Shown here: positions 10,097 through 18,759 of the stretch, piece after piece
How positions within the stretch are numbered: position 1 is the stretch's first letter
How the letters are laid out: each line of letters begins with the position of its first letter
Notes under the pieces: generated by a model
What the model was told of the DNA's origin: nothing
The model's input: only the letters and a program-made list of their open reading frames with translations
The model's database searches: none
Made by a program: the position numbers and the translations under genes
Assembly (NCBI GenBank): GCA_902167985.1
Contig: CABHNZ010000032.1
Location: 1 to 43,998, forward strand
Length of the DNA stretch: 43,998 bases
Direction: 5' to 3'
Source of the DNA: Shinella sp. UYSO24
Lineage (GTDB): Bacteria > Pseudomonadota > Alphaproteobacteria > Rhizobiales > Rhizobiaceae

Positions 10097-10106
10097 GACA
10101 GGTCGT

Positions 10107-11281
10107 TCAGGAGGCCCGCCTGCCCAACTGAAGACCAACGGCAATTGCACTGGCAACACATGCTGCAAGCGTTGCGGCTGTCCATCCGTAGTGATTGTAG
10201 ACCACGGTCCCGACTGCCGATCCTGCGGCGCCACCCAGAAACATGGATCCCATGAACACCGTATTCAGCCGAGCACGGGCTTCAGGCGCAGCGAGTAGAC
10301 GATCGATTGGTTGGATACCATGGCCGACTGCATGCCGAAGTCGAGGGTTATGACGCCGATGACGAGCGCAGTGATGGTCGGAGAGGCGGCGAACAGCACC
10401 CAGGACAATAGACTGATTATGGCTCCGAGCTTGACGACGATGGCCGGGCCGCGTCTATCCGAGATCTTGCCGGCAAACGGTGCTGCGATCACACCGACTG
10501 CTCCGACAATGCCGAACAGCCCGGCAGTGCCTGCCCCCATTCCGAATTGTGGCTCAGCGAGCCGAAACGGCAGAACGGTCCAGAAAGCCGAGAAACCCGC
10601 GAAAAGAAGGGCCTGGGTGACGGCTGCGCGGCGCAGTTGCGGCAATTCGCGCCAAAGCGTGCGGATCGATGCCAGCAGTGCCGGGTAGCGAAGCTGGCTT
10701 GCGGGTGCTGCAGACGGCAGCACTGCCCACATGCCGATCGCGGCAATCACGGCGACCGGCGCGGCGATCATGTACATCTCGCGCCAGCCGAGCCCGCCAC
10801 CAACGTAGCCGGCGACCGTTCGGCTCAACAAAACACCGCCAAGCAGGCCAGACATCAACGTGCCCACCGTTGCGCCACGCCGTTCGGGCGAAGCCAGATG
10901 CGCTGCGAAGGGAATGATCTGTTGCGCCACCGTGGCGGTGAAGCCGACAAACACCGAGGCGATCAGAACCGTCGCCGTGGTCGATGCGAAGGCCAGCGCG
11001 AGGAGCGCGAGTGCCAGAACCGCAAACTGTGCGACGATCAGGCGCTTGCGTTCAACGATATCGCCGAGTGGGACCAGAAGAAACAGGCCCGCGGCGTAAC
11101 CAAGCTGGGTGATGGGCGAGATGATGCCTGCGGCACCGGGCAATTCGTGCGCCATGATTTTCAGCATGGGTTGATTATAGTAGATATTCGCGACGGCAAC
11201 GCCTGTGGCCAGCGCCATCGCAAAGGTCAACGGTGTCGTCATTCTTGGTGCGGCAATCGCCGACGGAGTGGTGAAAGTCAT
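10107..11281 (-). CDS. MFS transporter, 12-TM efflux type, frameshifted
   Basis: About 391 residues with 12 predicted helices. The first loop signature ANIYYNQPML and the DIVERKRLI loop between helices 2 and 3 are typical of a drug/metabolite:H+ antiporter-like MFS group. One frame change near 10285 truncates the visible frame; reading on after one restored base gives SLAPEARARLNTVFMGSMFLGG and ends at 10107. ATG 11281 is preceded by AAAGGAGGT. It is divergent from the LysR gene at 11388, the classical arrangement of a regulator and its target. The substrate is unknown. Confidence 0.82.
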
Positions 11282-11324
11282 CTCTGACCTCCTTTCGAGG
11301 AAGAATGACAATGGTTATCTTCCC

Positions 11325-11336
11325 AACAATATTGTT
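11325..11336. promoter_or_regulatory. AACAATATTGTT palindrome between MFS and LysR genes
   Basis: A perfect 12-bp palindrome centred in the ~106-bp divergent intergenic region. Its place, dyad symmetry and AT-rich core fit a LysR operator that controls both genes. It is not an exact T-N11-A box. Confidence 0.5.
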
Positions 11337-11387
11337 CATCAATCGATGATGTTGCACAGTCACGGTGCAGTTTTGAACGGGGCGGGC

Positions 11388-12239
11388 ATGGACTGGAGTG
11401 ACGTTCGTATTTTTCTGGCGATTGCGCGAAGCGGGACGCTGGGTGGCGCCGGACGCCTTCTGAAAATCAGCCATCCGACAGTCAGTCGACGATTGCAGGC
11501 GCTTGAGGAAGCGACGGGACAAGTGCTCTTTCAGCGCACCGCCGATGGATATGTGCTTACCGATGACGGGGCAGCGGTGCTGACCATGGCCGAGCATATG
11601 GAAGAGGCAGCGCTGGCAATGGAACGCCGCTTGTCGGGCGATGAGCAGAAGCTTGAAGGTACTCTGCGCATATCCTTGCCCGACTGGTTCGGAGCCTGGG
11701 TCCTGCCGGCGGTCATGGCAAGGTTTTCAAGGGCGCATCCCGACGTCGATATCGAGGTTCTGACCGGCACCCGCCTGTTCAGCCTGGCGCAACGGGAGGC
11801 AGATGTCGCCTTCCGCATCCATCCATTCGTCGAGGCGGATATCGTCCAGCGCCGCCTTATCGATATGCCCTATGGTGTCTACATAGCCCGCGACGTCGAC
11901 GCGCCCACCCGAGGCGATGGGGATGGGTTCACGCTTGTCACGATGGACACCTCGCTTGGCGCCTTTCCCGATATCGACTGGCTGAAGCAGAAGCTTCCGG
12001 GCGCGAGGGTGGCGTTGAAGTCGAACAATCGGAACGTTCAGGCCCAGATGAGTTGCGCCGGTATCGGTATCGCAGTCCTGCCGCGCCCCGTTGGCGACCA
12101 GCAGCAGAAACTCAGACGTCTCGATCTTGGCGAGGATCCGCCATCGCGGGAAATCTGGATGGGCTATCACCGGGATGTCAGGCGATCGGCGCGATTGCGC
12201 GCATTCGTCGATCTTGCGACAGGAATGCTTGCCAGTTGA
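11388..12239 (+). CDS. LysR-family transcriptional regulator
   Basis: Intact, 283 residues. The winged helix-turn-helix occupies residues 1-60 (MDWSDVRIFLAIARSGTLGG, then HPTVSRRLQALE). A periplasmic-binding-like effector domain follows from about residue 90. The start ATG 11388 aligns with the usual LysR N-terminus; upstream in-frame ATGs at 11347-11352 would add a non-conserved tail. It probably regulates the divergent MFS transporter. Domain wording is close to the group that senses small aromatic or aliphatic compounds, but the effector cannot be inferred. Confidence 0.88.
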   Translation: MDWSDVRIFLAIARSGTLGGAGRLLKISHPTVSRRLQALEEATGQVLFQRTADGYVLTDDGAAVLTMAEHMEEAALAMERRLSGDEQKLEGTLRISLPDWFGAWVLPAVMARFSRAHPDVDIEVLTGTRLFSLAQREADVAFRIHPFVEADIVQRRLIDMPYGVYIARDVDAPTRGDGDGFTLVTMDTSLGAFPDIDWLKQKLPGARVALKSNNRNVQAQMSCAGIGIAVLPRPVGDQQQKLRRLDLGEDPPSREIWMGYHRDVRRSARLRAFVDLATGMLAS

Positions 12240-12565
12240 CCGAGGATTGCCGTCACGTCGGCGGGATTACCGACGGCGTGCGCGGACGGGGGGCGCTTAT
12301 GACAAAGTGCCGCCGTTGCTGCGGTATCAGGGTTGCCCTGACCGGTTTGCCTTTCGTGCAGGGTGCGGACCGGAGCATGCAGCAATTGGTCAATAGAGAC
12401 AGATAGCGAGGTTCCGGTCGGCGTTCCCTTGTATTGCGCCTTGAGCCTCTCCGCGACTGCATGGAGCAGATCGGAGAAATCGCTCGACGCTATGCCATCG
12501 GCTTTGCGCATCAGGCCGATCAGGGGATCGGTCAGGATTTCGGGCATGGTGAGATCGCGGTTCAT
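12167..12565 (-). CDS. small rhizobial hypothetical protein, C-terminus uncertain
   Basis: Starts MNRDLTMPEILTDPLIGLM with an excellent ribosome site (AAGGAGG, 5 nt spacing), which argues for a real gene. The first ~50 residues resemble a family of short (about 60-residue) proteins that I recall from rhizobial genomes without function. The frame then stays open for 80 more residues of low-information sequence and runs 73 bp into the end of the LysR gene. A lost base after about codon 48 could hide the true stop, so only the start is well supported. Confidence 0.45.
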   Translation of the reverse strand: MNRDLTMPEILTDPLIGLMRKADGIASSDFSDLLHAVAERLKAQYKGTPTGTSLSVSIDQLLHAPVRTLHERQTGQGNPDTAATAALCHKRPPSAHAVGNPADVTAILGQLASIPVARSTNARNRADRLTSR

Positions 12566-12811
12566 TATGCCCTCCTTGGCCGGTCATGAGGCGAGAAATC
12601 TTGTGCTGGAAATTCAGTGGCGACGATATCAACCCGTGCAGCAGCCGGTCGATAACGCGGAAGACGACGGGGACAGATGCAGTCGTCCTGCATCAAGCCC
12701 GCGATGGTTCCGGCTGCGAGGCTGACCGTAAGCCAACCCCGCAACCGGAACCAAGTATCGGCATTTCAGCAGCTTGTCTGGCACCGCCGACCGAGGGCCG
12801 ACGGTCGCAAA
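12566..12811. other. intergenic, nothing recognised
   Basis: No ORF with a credible start, no clear terminator and none of the recurrent palindromes were seen between the small protein start and the end of the hydrolase gene. Confidence 0.4.
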
Positions 12812-13785
12812 TCAAGCCTTGATGAACGCAAGGAGGTCCGGGTTGATGACGTCCGCATGGGTCGTCAGCATCCCGTGCGGATAACCCTTGTAAATCTTCA
12901 GCGTGCCGTTTTTCAGCAGCTTGATCTGGAGTTCGGCCGCATCCTTGTACGGCACGACCTGATCGTCGTCGCCCTGGGTCACGAGTGTGGGCACGGTGAT
13001 CGCTTTCAGATCCTCGGTCTGATCGGTTTCGGAGAAGGCCTTGATCCCCTCATAATGGGCATTTGCGGCGCCCATCATGCCCTGACGCCACCAATTGTCG
13101 ATGACACCCGGATAGACCTTCGCGTCCGGGCGGTTGAACCCGTAGAACGGTCCGGATGCGACATCGAGGAAGAACTGGGCGCGGTTGGCGGCAAGAGCCG
13201 AGCGGAAGCCGTCGAAGACTTCCATCGGCGTGCCGCCGGGATTGGAGGCCGTCTTGACCATCAGCGGCGGAACGGCGGAAACGAGGATCGCCTTGGCGAC
13301 GCGGCCTGCGGCTGGCCATATCTCGCCACATAGCGGGCAACTTCGCCACCGCCCGTCGAATGGCCGATATGGATGGCATTCTTCAGGTTCAGGTGCTCAG
13401 CCACGGCATTGGCGTCGGCGGCATAATGATCCATGTCGTGGCCATTGCTGACCTGTTGCGAGCGACCATGGCCACGGCGATCATGGGCTACGACACGAAA
13501 GCCATTCGCGAGGAAGAACAGCATTTGCGTATCCCAGTCGTCCGACGACAGCGGCCAGCCGTGATGGAAATGGATCGGCTGCGCATCCTTCGGACCCCAG
13601 TCCTTGTAGAAAATCTGCACACCGTCTTTGGTGGTTACATAGCTCATGGTTCCGTTTCCTTCTTGCTTGGTTTTCTTCGTCGCAGCTTCGGCGACAGAGG
13701 GGAGAGGCAGTGCCATTGCGGCAGCCGTGACGGCGCCGGAGATCAGGATGCCGCGGCGATTGATGGGAAGCGTCTGGTTGGTCAT
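12812..13785 (-). CDS. alpha/beta hydrolase, cofactor-free haloperoxidase type, with Tat-like leader; frameshifted
   Basis: About 325 residues. Residues 1-36 form a twin-arginine-type leader (NRRGILISG, then a hydrophobic run ending in AEAA). The remainder begins like a normal cytosolic family member (MSYVTTKDGVQIFYKDWG). The catalytic triad is visible: nucleophile in GHSTGGG, Asp in GDDDQVV and His in YPHGM. These enzymes are esterases or perhydrolases that were first described as non-haem chloroperoxidases. One frame change near 13315 fits a lost base. The start ATG 13785 has AGGAG and lies 22 bp after dps, so the two form a pair. Confidence 0.82.
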
Positions 13786-13807
13786 TGGTTTCTCCTGCCG
13801 ATCCCGA

Positions 13808-14323
13808 TCACACATCGCGCGATGTTTCGAACAGGAACCACACCCGTCCTTCGGTCTCGTCGATCCAGTTTTCGATCAGGCTCGTCGTTGCAACGTCGTT
13901 ATGCTCGGAGGTCGTGCCATGCAATGCCCGCAGGATGCTCACCAGTTGCTCATTGTCGTCGCGCAATTCGGCAATCATGTCGTCGGGCGTGACGAAATCG
14001 GCATCATTGTCCGACAGGCGCTGAAGTCGCGTGGCATGCCCCAGCGAGCGCAGCGTCGTTCCGCCAAGCTTGCGGGCACGCTCTGCAATGACATCCGTCA
14101 TATCCAGGATCTGCGAAGCCTGTTCATCGAGCAGCAGGTGATAGTCGCGGAAATTGCGGCCGGACATGTGCCAATGGAAATTCTTGGTCTTCAGATAGAG
14201 CGCAAAGACATCGGCCAGAAGCGTGGTCAGCGATGCCGAAATCTCCTGCCGTGCGATAGCTCCGAGGTCGGTCGGTGTGGCAAGCGGTGCCAGGCGCCGG
14301 GTAGCCAGCAATGGTTTGCTCAT
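13808..14323 (-). CDS. dps: Dps-family DNA-protecting ferritin
   Basis: Intact, 171 residues, ferritin-like four-helix bundle. The Dps ferroxidase signature is visible as KNFHWHMSG (about residues 48-56) followed by LLLDEQASQI. Dps dodecamers oxidise Fe(II) with peroxide, store iron and shield DNA. The N-terminus carries several basic residues (TRR) that could contact DNA. It is followed 22 bp later by the haloperoxidase-type hydrolase. A weak copy of the CTAYAC-N4-GTRTAG palindrome lies 102 bp upstream. Confidence 0.9.
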   Translation of the reverse strand: MSKPLLATRRLAPLATPTDLGAIARQEISASLTTLLADVFALYLKTKNFHWHMSGRNFRDYHLLLDEQASQILDMTDVIAERARKLGGTTLRSLGHATRLQRLSDNDADFVTPDDMIAELRDDNEQLVSILRALHGTTSEHNDVATTSLIENWIDETEGRVWFLFETSRDV

Positions 14324-14402
14324 GACTCTCTCCAGTTGGAAGGTTGTTTGCCGCCCCAGCGGAAAACCTGAGTGAAGCTACGAAAATCCGTGTGCCGTGA
14401 GT

Positions 14403-14422
14403 ATCCGATTGAAGTATCGGAT
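14403..14422. repeat. short inverted repeat upstream of dps
   Basis: ATCCGAT (14403-14409) and ATCGGAT (14416-14422) are exact inverted copies with a 6-nt gap, next to the weak palindrome at 14426-14441. Possibly part of the dps control region. Confidence 0.35.
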
Positions 14423-14425
14423 GGC

Positions 14426-14441
14426 CTGAACCTTCGTATAG
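14426..14441. promoter_or_regulatory. weak CTAYAC-N4-GTRTAG site upstream of dps
   Basis: CTGAAC-CTTC-GTATAG matches 10 of 12 arm positions; the right arm is perfect. It is 102 bp from the dps start. Confidence 0.35.
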
Positions 14442-14593
14442 GTGACGAAGTGGAACACTCGTGCAGGGTCGGCAATCGCGCCGCCCGGCGCCTCAAGGCG
14501 AGACCAAAAGCCGGAAAGCGACAGCCAGGTAACTGCAGATCAGCCGTGAGCCTTGAACCGACCGGCCCTGTGTCACCGCACGCCCGATGCCGG

Positions 14594-15076
14594 TCAGTTC
14601 ACGGCATGCAGCGTCAGAGACGTGATACCGGCTGCGATGTTGACGCCCTCTTCGGCCTGCAGAGCGATCGGCTGCAATGCGATTGTTCCATGCAGGCCGC
14701 CGCCCAGCACCTTGGCGCCGAGGCCGACCCCGAGTGCGGCATCGGCCGACACGCCCGTATAGGTACCCGAAAGGGCAGCCTTTTCGCGAGAGGCCGGCGC
14801 AAAGACCAGCCAGGCAAGCTTGGCCTGCTTGATCTCGCCAAGATCGAGGCCGAACTCGGTGATCTTGCCCTTGTAGGCTTCCTTTTCGGCGCCATCGCTC
14901 GGGGTGAAGATGCAGCTCATTTCCTGCTGCGAGCCGACGATAACACCCAGACCTGCGGAGACATCGCAATCAAGACGTCCGGCCTCGACGTGCTCGGCTG
15001 CGAATGCAGTGCCAACGCTGGCAAATGCAGCGAATGAGAAGGTTGCGGCGACGGCAAATATAGAACGGCGGCTCAT
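14594..15076 (-). CDS. DUF992 exported protein
   Basis: Intact, 160 residues. A Sec signal peptide (MSRRSIFAVAATFSFAAFAS, cleavage near AFA-AEHVEAG at about 26) is followed by the DUF992 domain, which has two cysteines (Cys about 37 and 55) and glycine-rich beta-type stretches. The family is common in Rhizobiales and its function is unknown. It is divergent from ydeP and shares the intergenic region with the palindromes at 15214 and 15316. Confidence 0.85.
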   Translation of the reverse strand: MSRRSIFAVAATFSFAAFASVGTAFAAEHVEAGRLDCDVSAGLGVIVGSQQEMSCIFTPSDGAEKEAYKGKITEFGLDLGEIKQAKLAWLVFAPASREKAALSGTYTGVSADAALGVGLGAKVLGGGLHGTIALQPIALQAEEGVNIAAGITSLTLHAVN

Positions 15077-15387
15077 GAACTCTTTCCTCTTGTCCGTGTC
15101 TCAGACGAGCGGCCCCTGCTCGGGATCCGGCTCGTGTGACACCGCTCTGTCAGCGGTCAGGAAAAACTAGGCCCCTCGCCTTTCACTTGAAATCATACGG
15201 ATATGTATCGGATCTATACGAGTGGCTGATCCACCCCATCCAATGGTCTGTCATCTCGCCTGTGCGTCATCTCCAAGGCAGCTTCCGGCAGGCCTCGCTG
15301 CGACCGAATATCGACCTATGCTTGTGTATAGATCCGGAGGCTCTCCGTCGCTGTTAGGCTGTCTGCTCATAAACAGTGGAGACCGCG
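15077..15387. other. divergent control region between DUF992 and ydeP
   Basis: 311 bp without a gene. It holds the palindrome 15316-15331 and a perfect left half-site CTATAC at 15214-15219 whose right half is not conserved. A CATACGGATATGTATCGG stretch around 15194-15211 has a related dyad with wider spacing. Confidence 0.5.
15316..15331. promoter_or_regulatory. CTAYAC-N4-GTRTAG site upstream of ydeP
   Basis: CTATGC-TTGT-GTATAG matches 11 of 12 arm positions. It ends 56 bp before the ydeP start, the same distance as the site before the histidine kinase start (34143-34158). Confidence 0.5.
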
Positions 15388-17680
15388 ATGACGAAGAAAC
15401 GTCCCGAAGGCATCAAGGCATATAACGAACCGGCAGGCGGATGGGGGGCACTGAAGGCTGTCGCCGAAACTCTGGCGAGACAGCAGGTCGTAGCGCAGGG
15501 AACGGCGACGCTGTTGAAGGCGAACCAGCCGGAGGGCTTCGATTGTCCCGGCTGCGCATGGCCCGACCCCAAGCACACCTCGTCTTTCGAATTCTGCGAA
15601 AACGGCGCCAAGGCCATCACCTGGGAATCAACCGCCAACGCGTCAGCCCGGATTTCTTCGCCAGCCACACGGTTTCCGAACTCTGGACATGGACCGATCA
15701 CGAACTCGAAAATCAGGGCCGCCTCACCCACCCGATGATCTATGACGCTGCGAGCGACCGCTACAGGCCGATCGAGTGGGAAGAGGCCTTCGTGCTGATC
15801 GGCAAGCAACTCAACGCACTTGAAAGCCCGCATCAGGCGGAATTCTACACGTCCGGCCGCGCGTCCAACGAATCCGCCTTCCTCTATCAGGCCTTCGTGC
15901 GCGCATTCGGGACCAACAACTTTCCGGACTGCTCGAACATGTGCCACGAGGCAACAAGCGTCGGCCTGCCGGAATCGATCGGCGTCGGCAAGGGCACGGT
16001 AACGCTTGAAGACTTCGATCATTGCGATGCGATCTTCAGCTTCGGGCACAACCCCGGCACCAACCACCCACGCATGATGACGACGCTGCATGAAGCCTCG
16101 CGTCGAGGCACGCCGATCGTGGTCTTCAACCCCTTCAAGGAGCGGGCGCTGGAAAAATTCGCGGCACCGCAGGATCCGATCGAAATGGCGACCTTCTCGT
16201 CGACCGAGATCGCCTCGGCCTATCATCAGGTCCGCACCGGCGGCGATCTCGCGGCGCTCAAGGGCATGATGAAATCGATCTTCGAGCGCGATGCCGCCGA
16301 CCTTGCCTCTGGTGGTCCGGGCGTCCTCGACCGGGCCTTCATCGCCGAACACACGCTTGGCATAGACGAGCTGCGCCGGGATGTCGAAGCGACCAGCTGG
16401 GACGATATCCTCCACTATTCCGGCCTGTCGCGCGCATCGATCGAAAGCGCGGTCGATGTCTATCTGAAAGCCAGGAATGTCATTTATGCTACGGCATGGG
16501 TCTGACCCAGCACGCCAACGGCACCCATAATGTGCAGCAGGCCACCAATCTCCTCCTGCTTCGCGGCAATCTGGGACGCGAGGGCGCCGGCATCTGCCCG
16601 GTTCGCGGCCATTCCAATGTGCAGGGCGATCGCACGGTCGGCATCACCGAGATCCCCAATGCGGCGCTTCTCGACGGCATGGAACGCGCCTTCGGCTTCC
16701 GGCCGACAGGCGAAAAAGGCCACAATGCGATCGAGGCAATCGAAGCCATCGCCGAAGGCCGTTCCAAGGCGCTGATCTGCCTCGGCGGTAATCTGGCTGT
16801 TGCCATGTCCGATCCGACAATCACCTTTGCGGGCATGCGTAAGCTTGAGCTTGCGGTTCACATCTCGACCAAGCTCAATCGCTCGCACCTGTTGACGGGA
16901 AAAACCTGCATCGTTCTGCCCTGCCTCGGCCGGACCGATCTCGACACGCAGGCGTCGGGACCGCAATCGGTCACGGTGGAGGATTCCATGTCCATGGTTC
17001 ACGCCTCGCGCGGCTTCCTCAACCCGCCGAGCCCGTTCCTGAAGTCGGAGCCGGCCATTCTCGCCGGCATTGCCTACGCAACGCTTGGCTCCAAATATGG
17101 AATTGACTGGCTTGGCCTTGTCGAGAACTACGACCGGATCCGCGAGAGGATCGAGATCGTCTTTCCGGATTTCGAGAACTTCAATAGGCGCGTGCGCGTG
17201 CGCGGCGGCTTCCGGCTGAATGTCCCGGCCTCTCACCGCGAATGGCGGACGGCGACCGGCAAGGCCAATTTCCTGGTCGCCTGCGGGCTCGACGAGGATC
17301 CGCGCCTGAAGGATCCGGAAACGCTCGTGCTCGCAACGATGCGCAGTCATGACCAGTATAACACGACGGTCTACGGTCTCGATGATCGCTATCGCGGCGT
17401 TTTCGGGCGGCGTGACGTCATCTTCATCAGCGCCAAAGATCTTGCCTCGCGCGGCCTGAAGGAAGGCGACCGGATCGATGTTCACGCCGTGACTGAAAAT
17501 GGACCGGAACGGTCAGTTCGCGGCTATACCGCAGTTGCCTACGACCTTCCGCAAGGCTCCGTCGGCGGCTACTATCCCGAGATGAACGCGATCGTAGCGC
17601 TCAGCCATTACGATCATAAATCGGGGACGCCTGCCTATAAGGGCGTGCCGGTGAAGATTGTCCGCTCCGAAGCGGCATGA
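15388..17680 (+). CDS. ydeP: FdhF/YdeP-family molybdopterin oxidoreductase, frameshifted
   Basis: About 765 residues of the FdhF-like group that includes E. coli YdeP, implicated in acid resistance. The N-terminal cysteine cluster CPGCAWPDP...FEFC (about residues 52-72) is characteristic. The molybdopterin region contains YTSGRASNESAFLYQ and SNMCHEATSVGLPESIG, and the C-terminal domain ends with RGYTAVAYDLPQGSVGGYYPE. Frame changes near 15640 and 16490 each fit one lost base (the second restores IYCYGMGLTQH). The substrate of this family is not established. The start ATG 15388 has GGAGA; the GTG at 15376 is less likely. Confidence 0.85.
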
Positions 17681-17733
17681 AGACGGCCGGCGCGCTTGAC
17701 ACGGGTTTGCAGGACGATTGAAAGATTATCCTC

Positions 17734-18374
17734 ATGATCGCATCCCGCAAGCCCCCCCAACCGGCAGCGCCGGTCGTCTATATCATCGACGATGACGCTT
17801 CCATGCAGGAATCGCTCGTCGACCTTTTCCGCTCGATGTCGATCGAGGCCGTCGCGTTGGCGACACGGCGGCCTTCCTCGAGGCCGCCCGGCCGGGACCC
17901 GGATGTATTCTGCTGGATGTACGACTGCCCGATCTGAACGGGCTGGAACTGCAGGAACATCTCAACGCCCGGGGTAACAGGATGCCGATCATCTTCATGA
18001 CCGGTTATGGCGATATCCCGATGACGGTCAAAGCTATGAAAGCTGGTGCTTCCGACTTCCTGACCAAGCCCTTTGGCGACACAGAACTGCTGGCGGCCGT
18101 GGACGTCGCACTGGCGCGCAGTGCCGAGATCCGCAAGGACGATACGGCAAGCGAGGAGGCAGCATCGCTTTACGACAGCCTGACACCGCGCGAGCAGGAA
18201 GTGATGCAGCTTGTGGTTCAGGGCCTGATGAACAAGCAGATCGCCTTCCAGATGGGAATAACGGAAGTCACGGTGAAGCTCCATCGCGGCAATGTCATGC
18301 GCAAGATGGATGTCCGATCGCTGGCAGATCTCGTCCGTGTTGCCGAGCTTCTGGGATATGGCAAACGGCCCTGA
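17734..18374 (+). CDS. FixJ-family response regulator, orphan, frameshifted
   Basis: About 213 residues: receiver domain (IIDDDASMQESLVDLF; phospho-acceptor Asp in LLDVRLP after correcting the frame; MTGYGD; switch Lys in LTKPFG) plus a LuxR/FixJ HTH (LTPREQEVMQLVVQGLMNKQ). One lost base near 17860 explains the early stop. No kinase gene is adjacent. The output domain is nearly the same as that of the regulator at 31836-32513, including the identical stretch TVKLHRGNVMRKM over the recognition helix. Cross-talk with the kinase at 32506-34086, and shared DNA sites, are therefore likely. It follows ydeP by 53 bp and is probably co-transcribed. Confidence 0.85.
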
Positions 18375-18465
18375 GCCGGCATAATCTGCCTGTGGCCTCA
18401 TCAACGGCCCGCGCAACAGGCGCAGAACTTGCCTTCCCATTCCCGTCACTCCCGTTCAAGCCTCC

Positions 18466-18510
18466 CATGGCGGTCATGGCGGTCATGGCGCCCATGGCAA
18501 TCATGGCACT
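18466..18510. repeat. five tandem 9-bp CATGGCNNN repeats
   Basis: Units at 18466, 18475, 18484, 18493 and 18502 (CATGGC followed by GGT, GGT, GCC, AAT, ACT). On the plus strand in one frame they would encode a His-Gly-X repeat, and on the minus strand a Met-Ala/Thr repeat. No gene containing them could be supported. Confidence 0.7.
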
Positions 18511-18546
18511 TTGGTTTATCCCGGCGTTCCAAAGGGACAGGAGGGC

Positions 18547-18562
18547 CTACACCCTCGTATAG
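18547..18562. promoter_or_regulatory. perfect CTAYAC-N4-GTRTAG site upstream of luciferase-like gene
   Basis: CTACAC-CCTC-GTATAG matches 12 of 12 arm positions. It lies 197 bp before the GTG start of the luciferase-like gene and 172 bp after the orphan FixJ-like regulator, so it could serve an own promoter for the monooxygenase pair. Confidence 0.55.
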
Positions 18563-18759
18563 CTGCCACCTCCGATTGTTTCCTTTATTTTCCGGTCGTC
18601 ACGCGATGGGCCATCTGCGCCCGCAGGGACACGCATATCTCAGCTCGCGATCCTGTCCGCCGGCGAGGTTCATCCGGAGACCCGCGGCCGTTCTGCCGCC
18701 ATCGGCATAACCTCGGCTCTGCGGAACAGCGTCGCCACTTTTTCAACGAAGGAGCAGCG

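Larger units (their letters stand above)
9885..10106. other. intergenic region between MFS gene and cydA
   Basis: Holds the MFS terminator (10067-10096), the palindrome at 9997-10012 and a TGATCGATCA palindrome (10050-10059). The cydA promoter must lie here or within it; I cannot assign -35/-10 boxes with confidence. Confidence 0.5.
18375..18759. other. region between orphan regulator and luciferase-like gene
   Basis: 385 bp. It contains the tandem CATGGC repeat (18466-18510) and the perfect palindrome 18547-18562. A frame continuous with the next gene is open across it, but it has no ribosome site or conserved sequence, so I read it as non-coding leader. Confidence 0.5.

Noticed and set aside
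15214..15229. Possible additional regulator palindrome CTATAC-GAGT-GGCTGA
   Set aside because: Only the left arm matches; counted as a half-site, not as a full member of the set.
15354..16415. Long minus-strand frame opposite ydeP
   Set aside because: Antisense to a conserved molybdopterin enzyme; it also covers the ydeP start and ribosome site.
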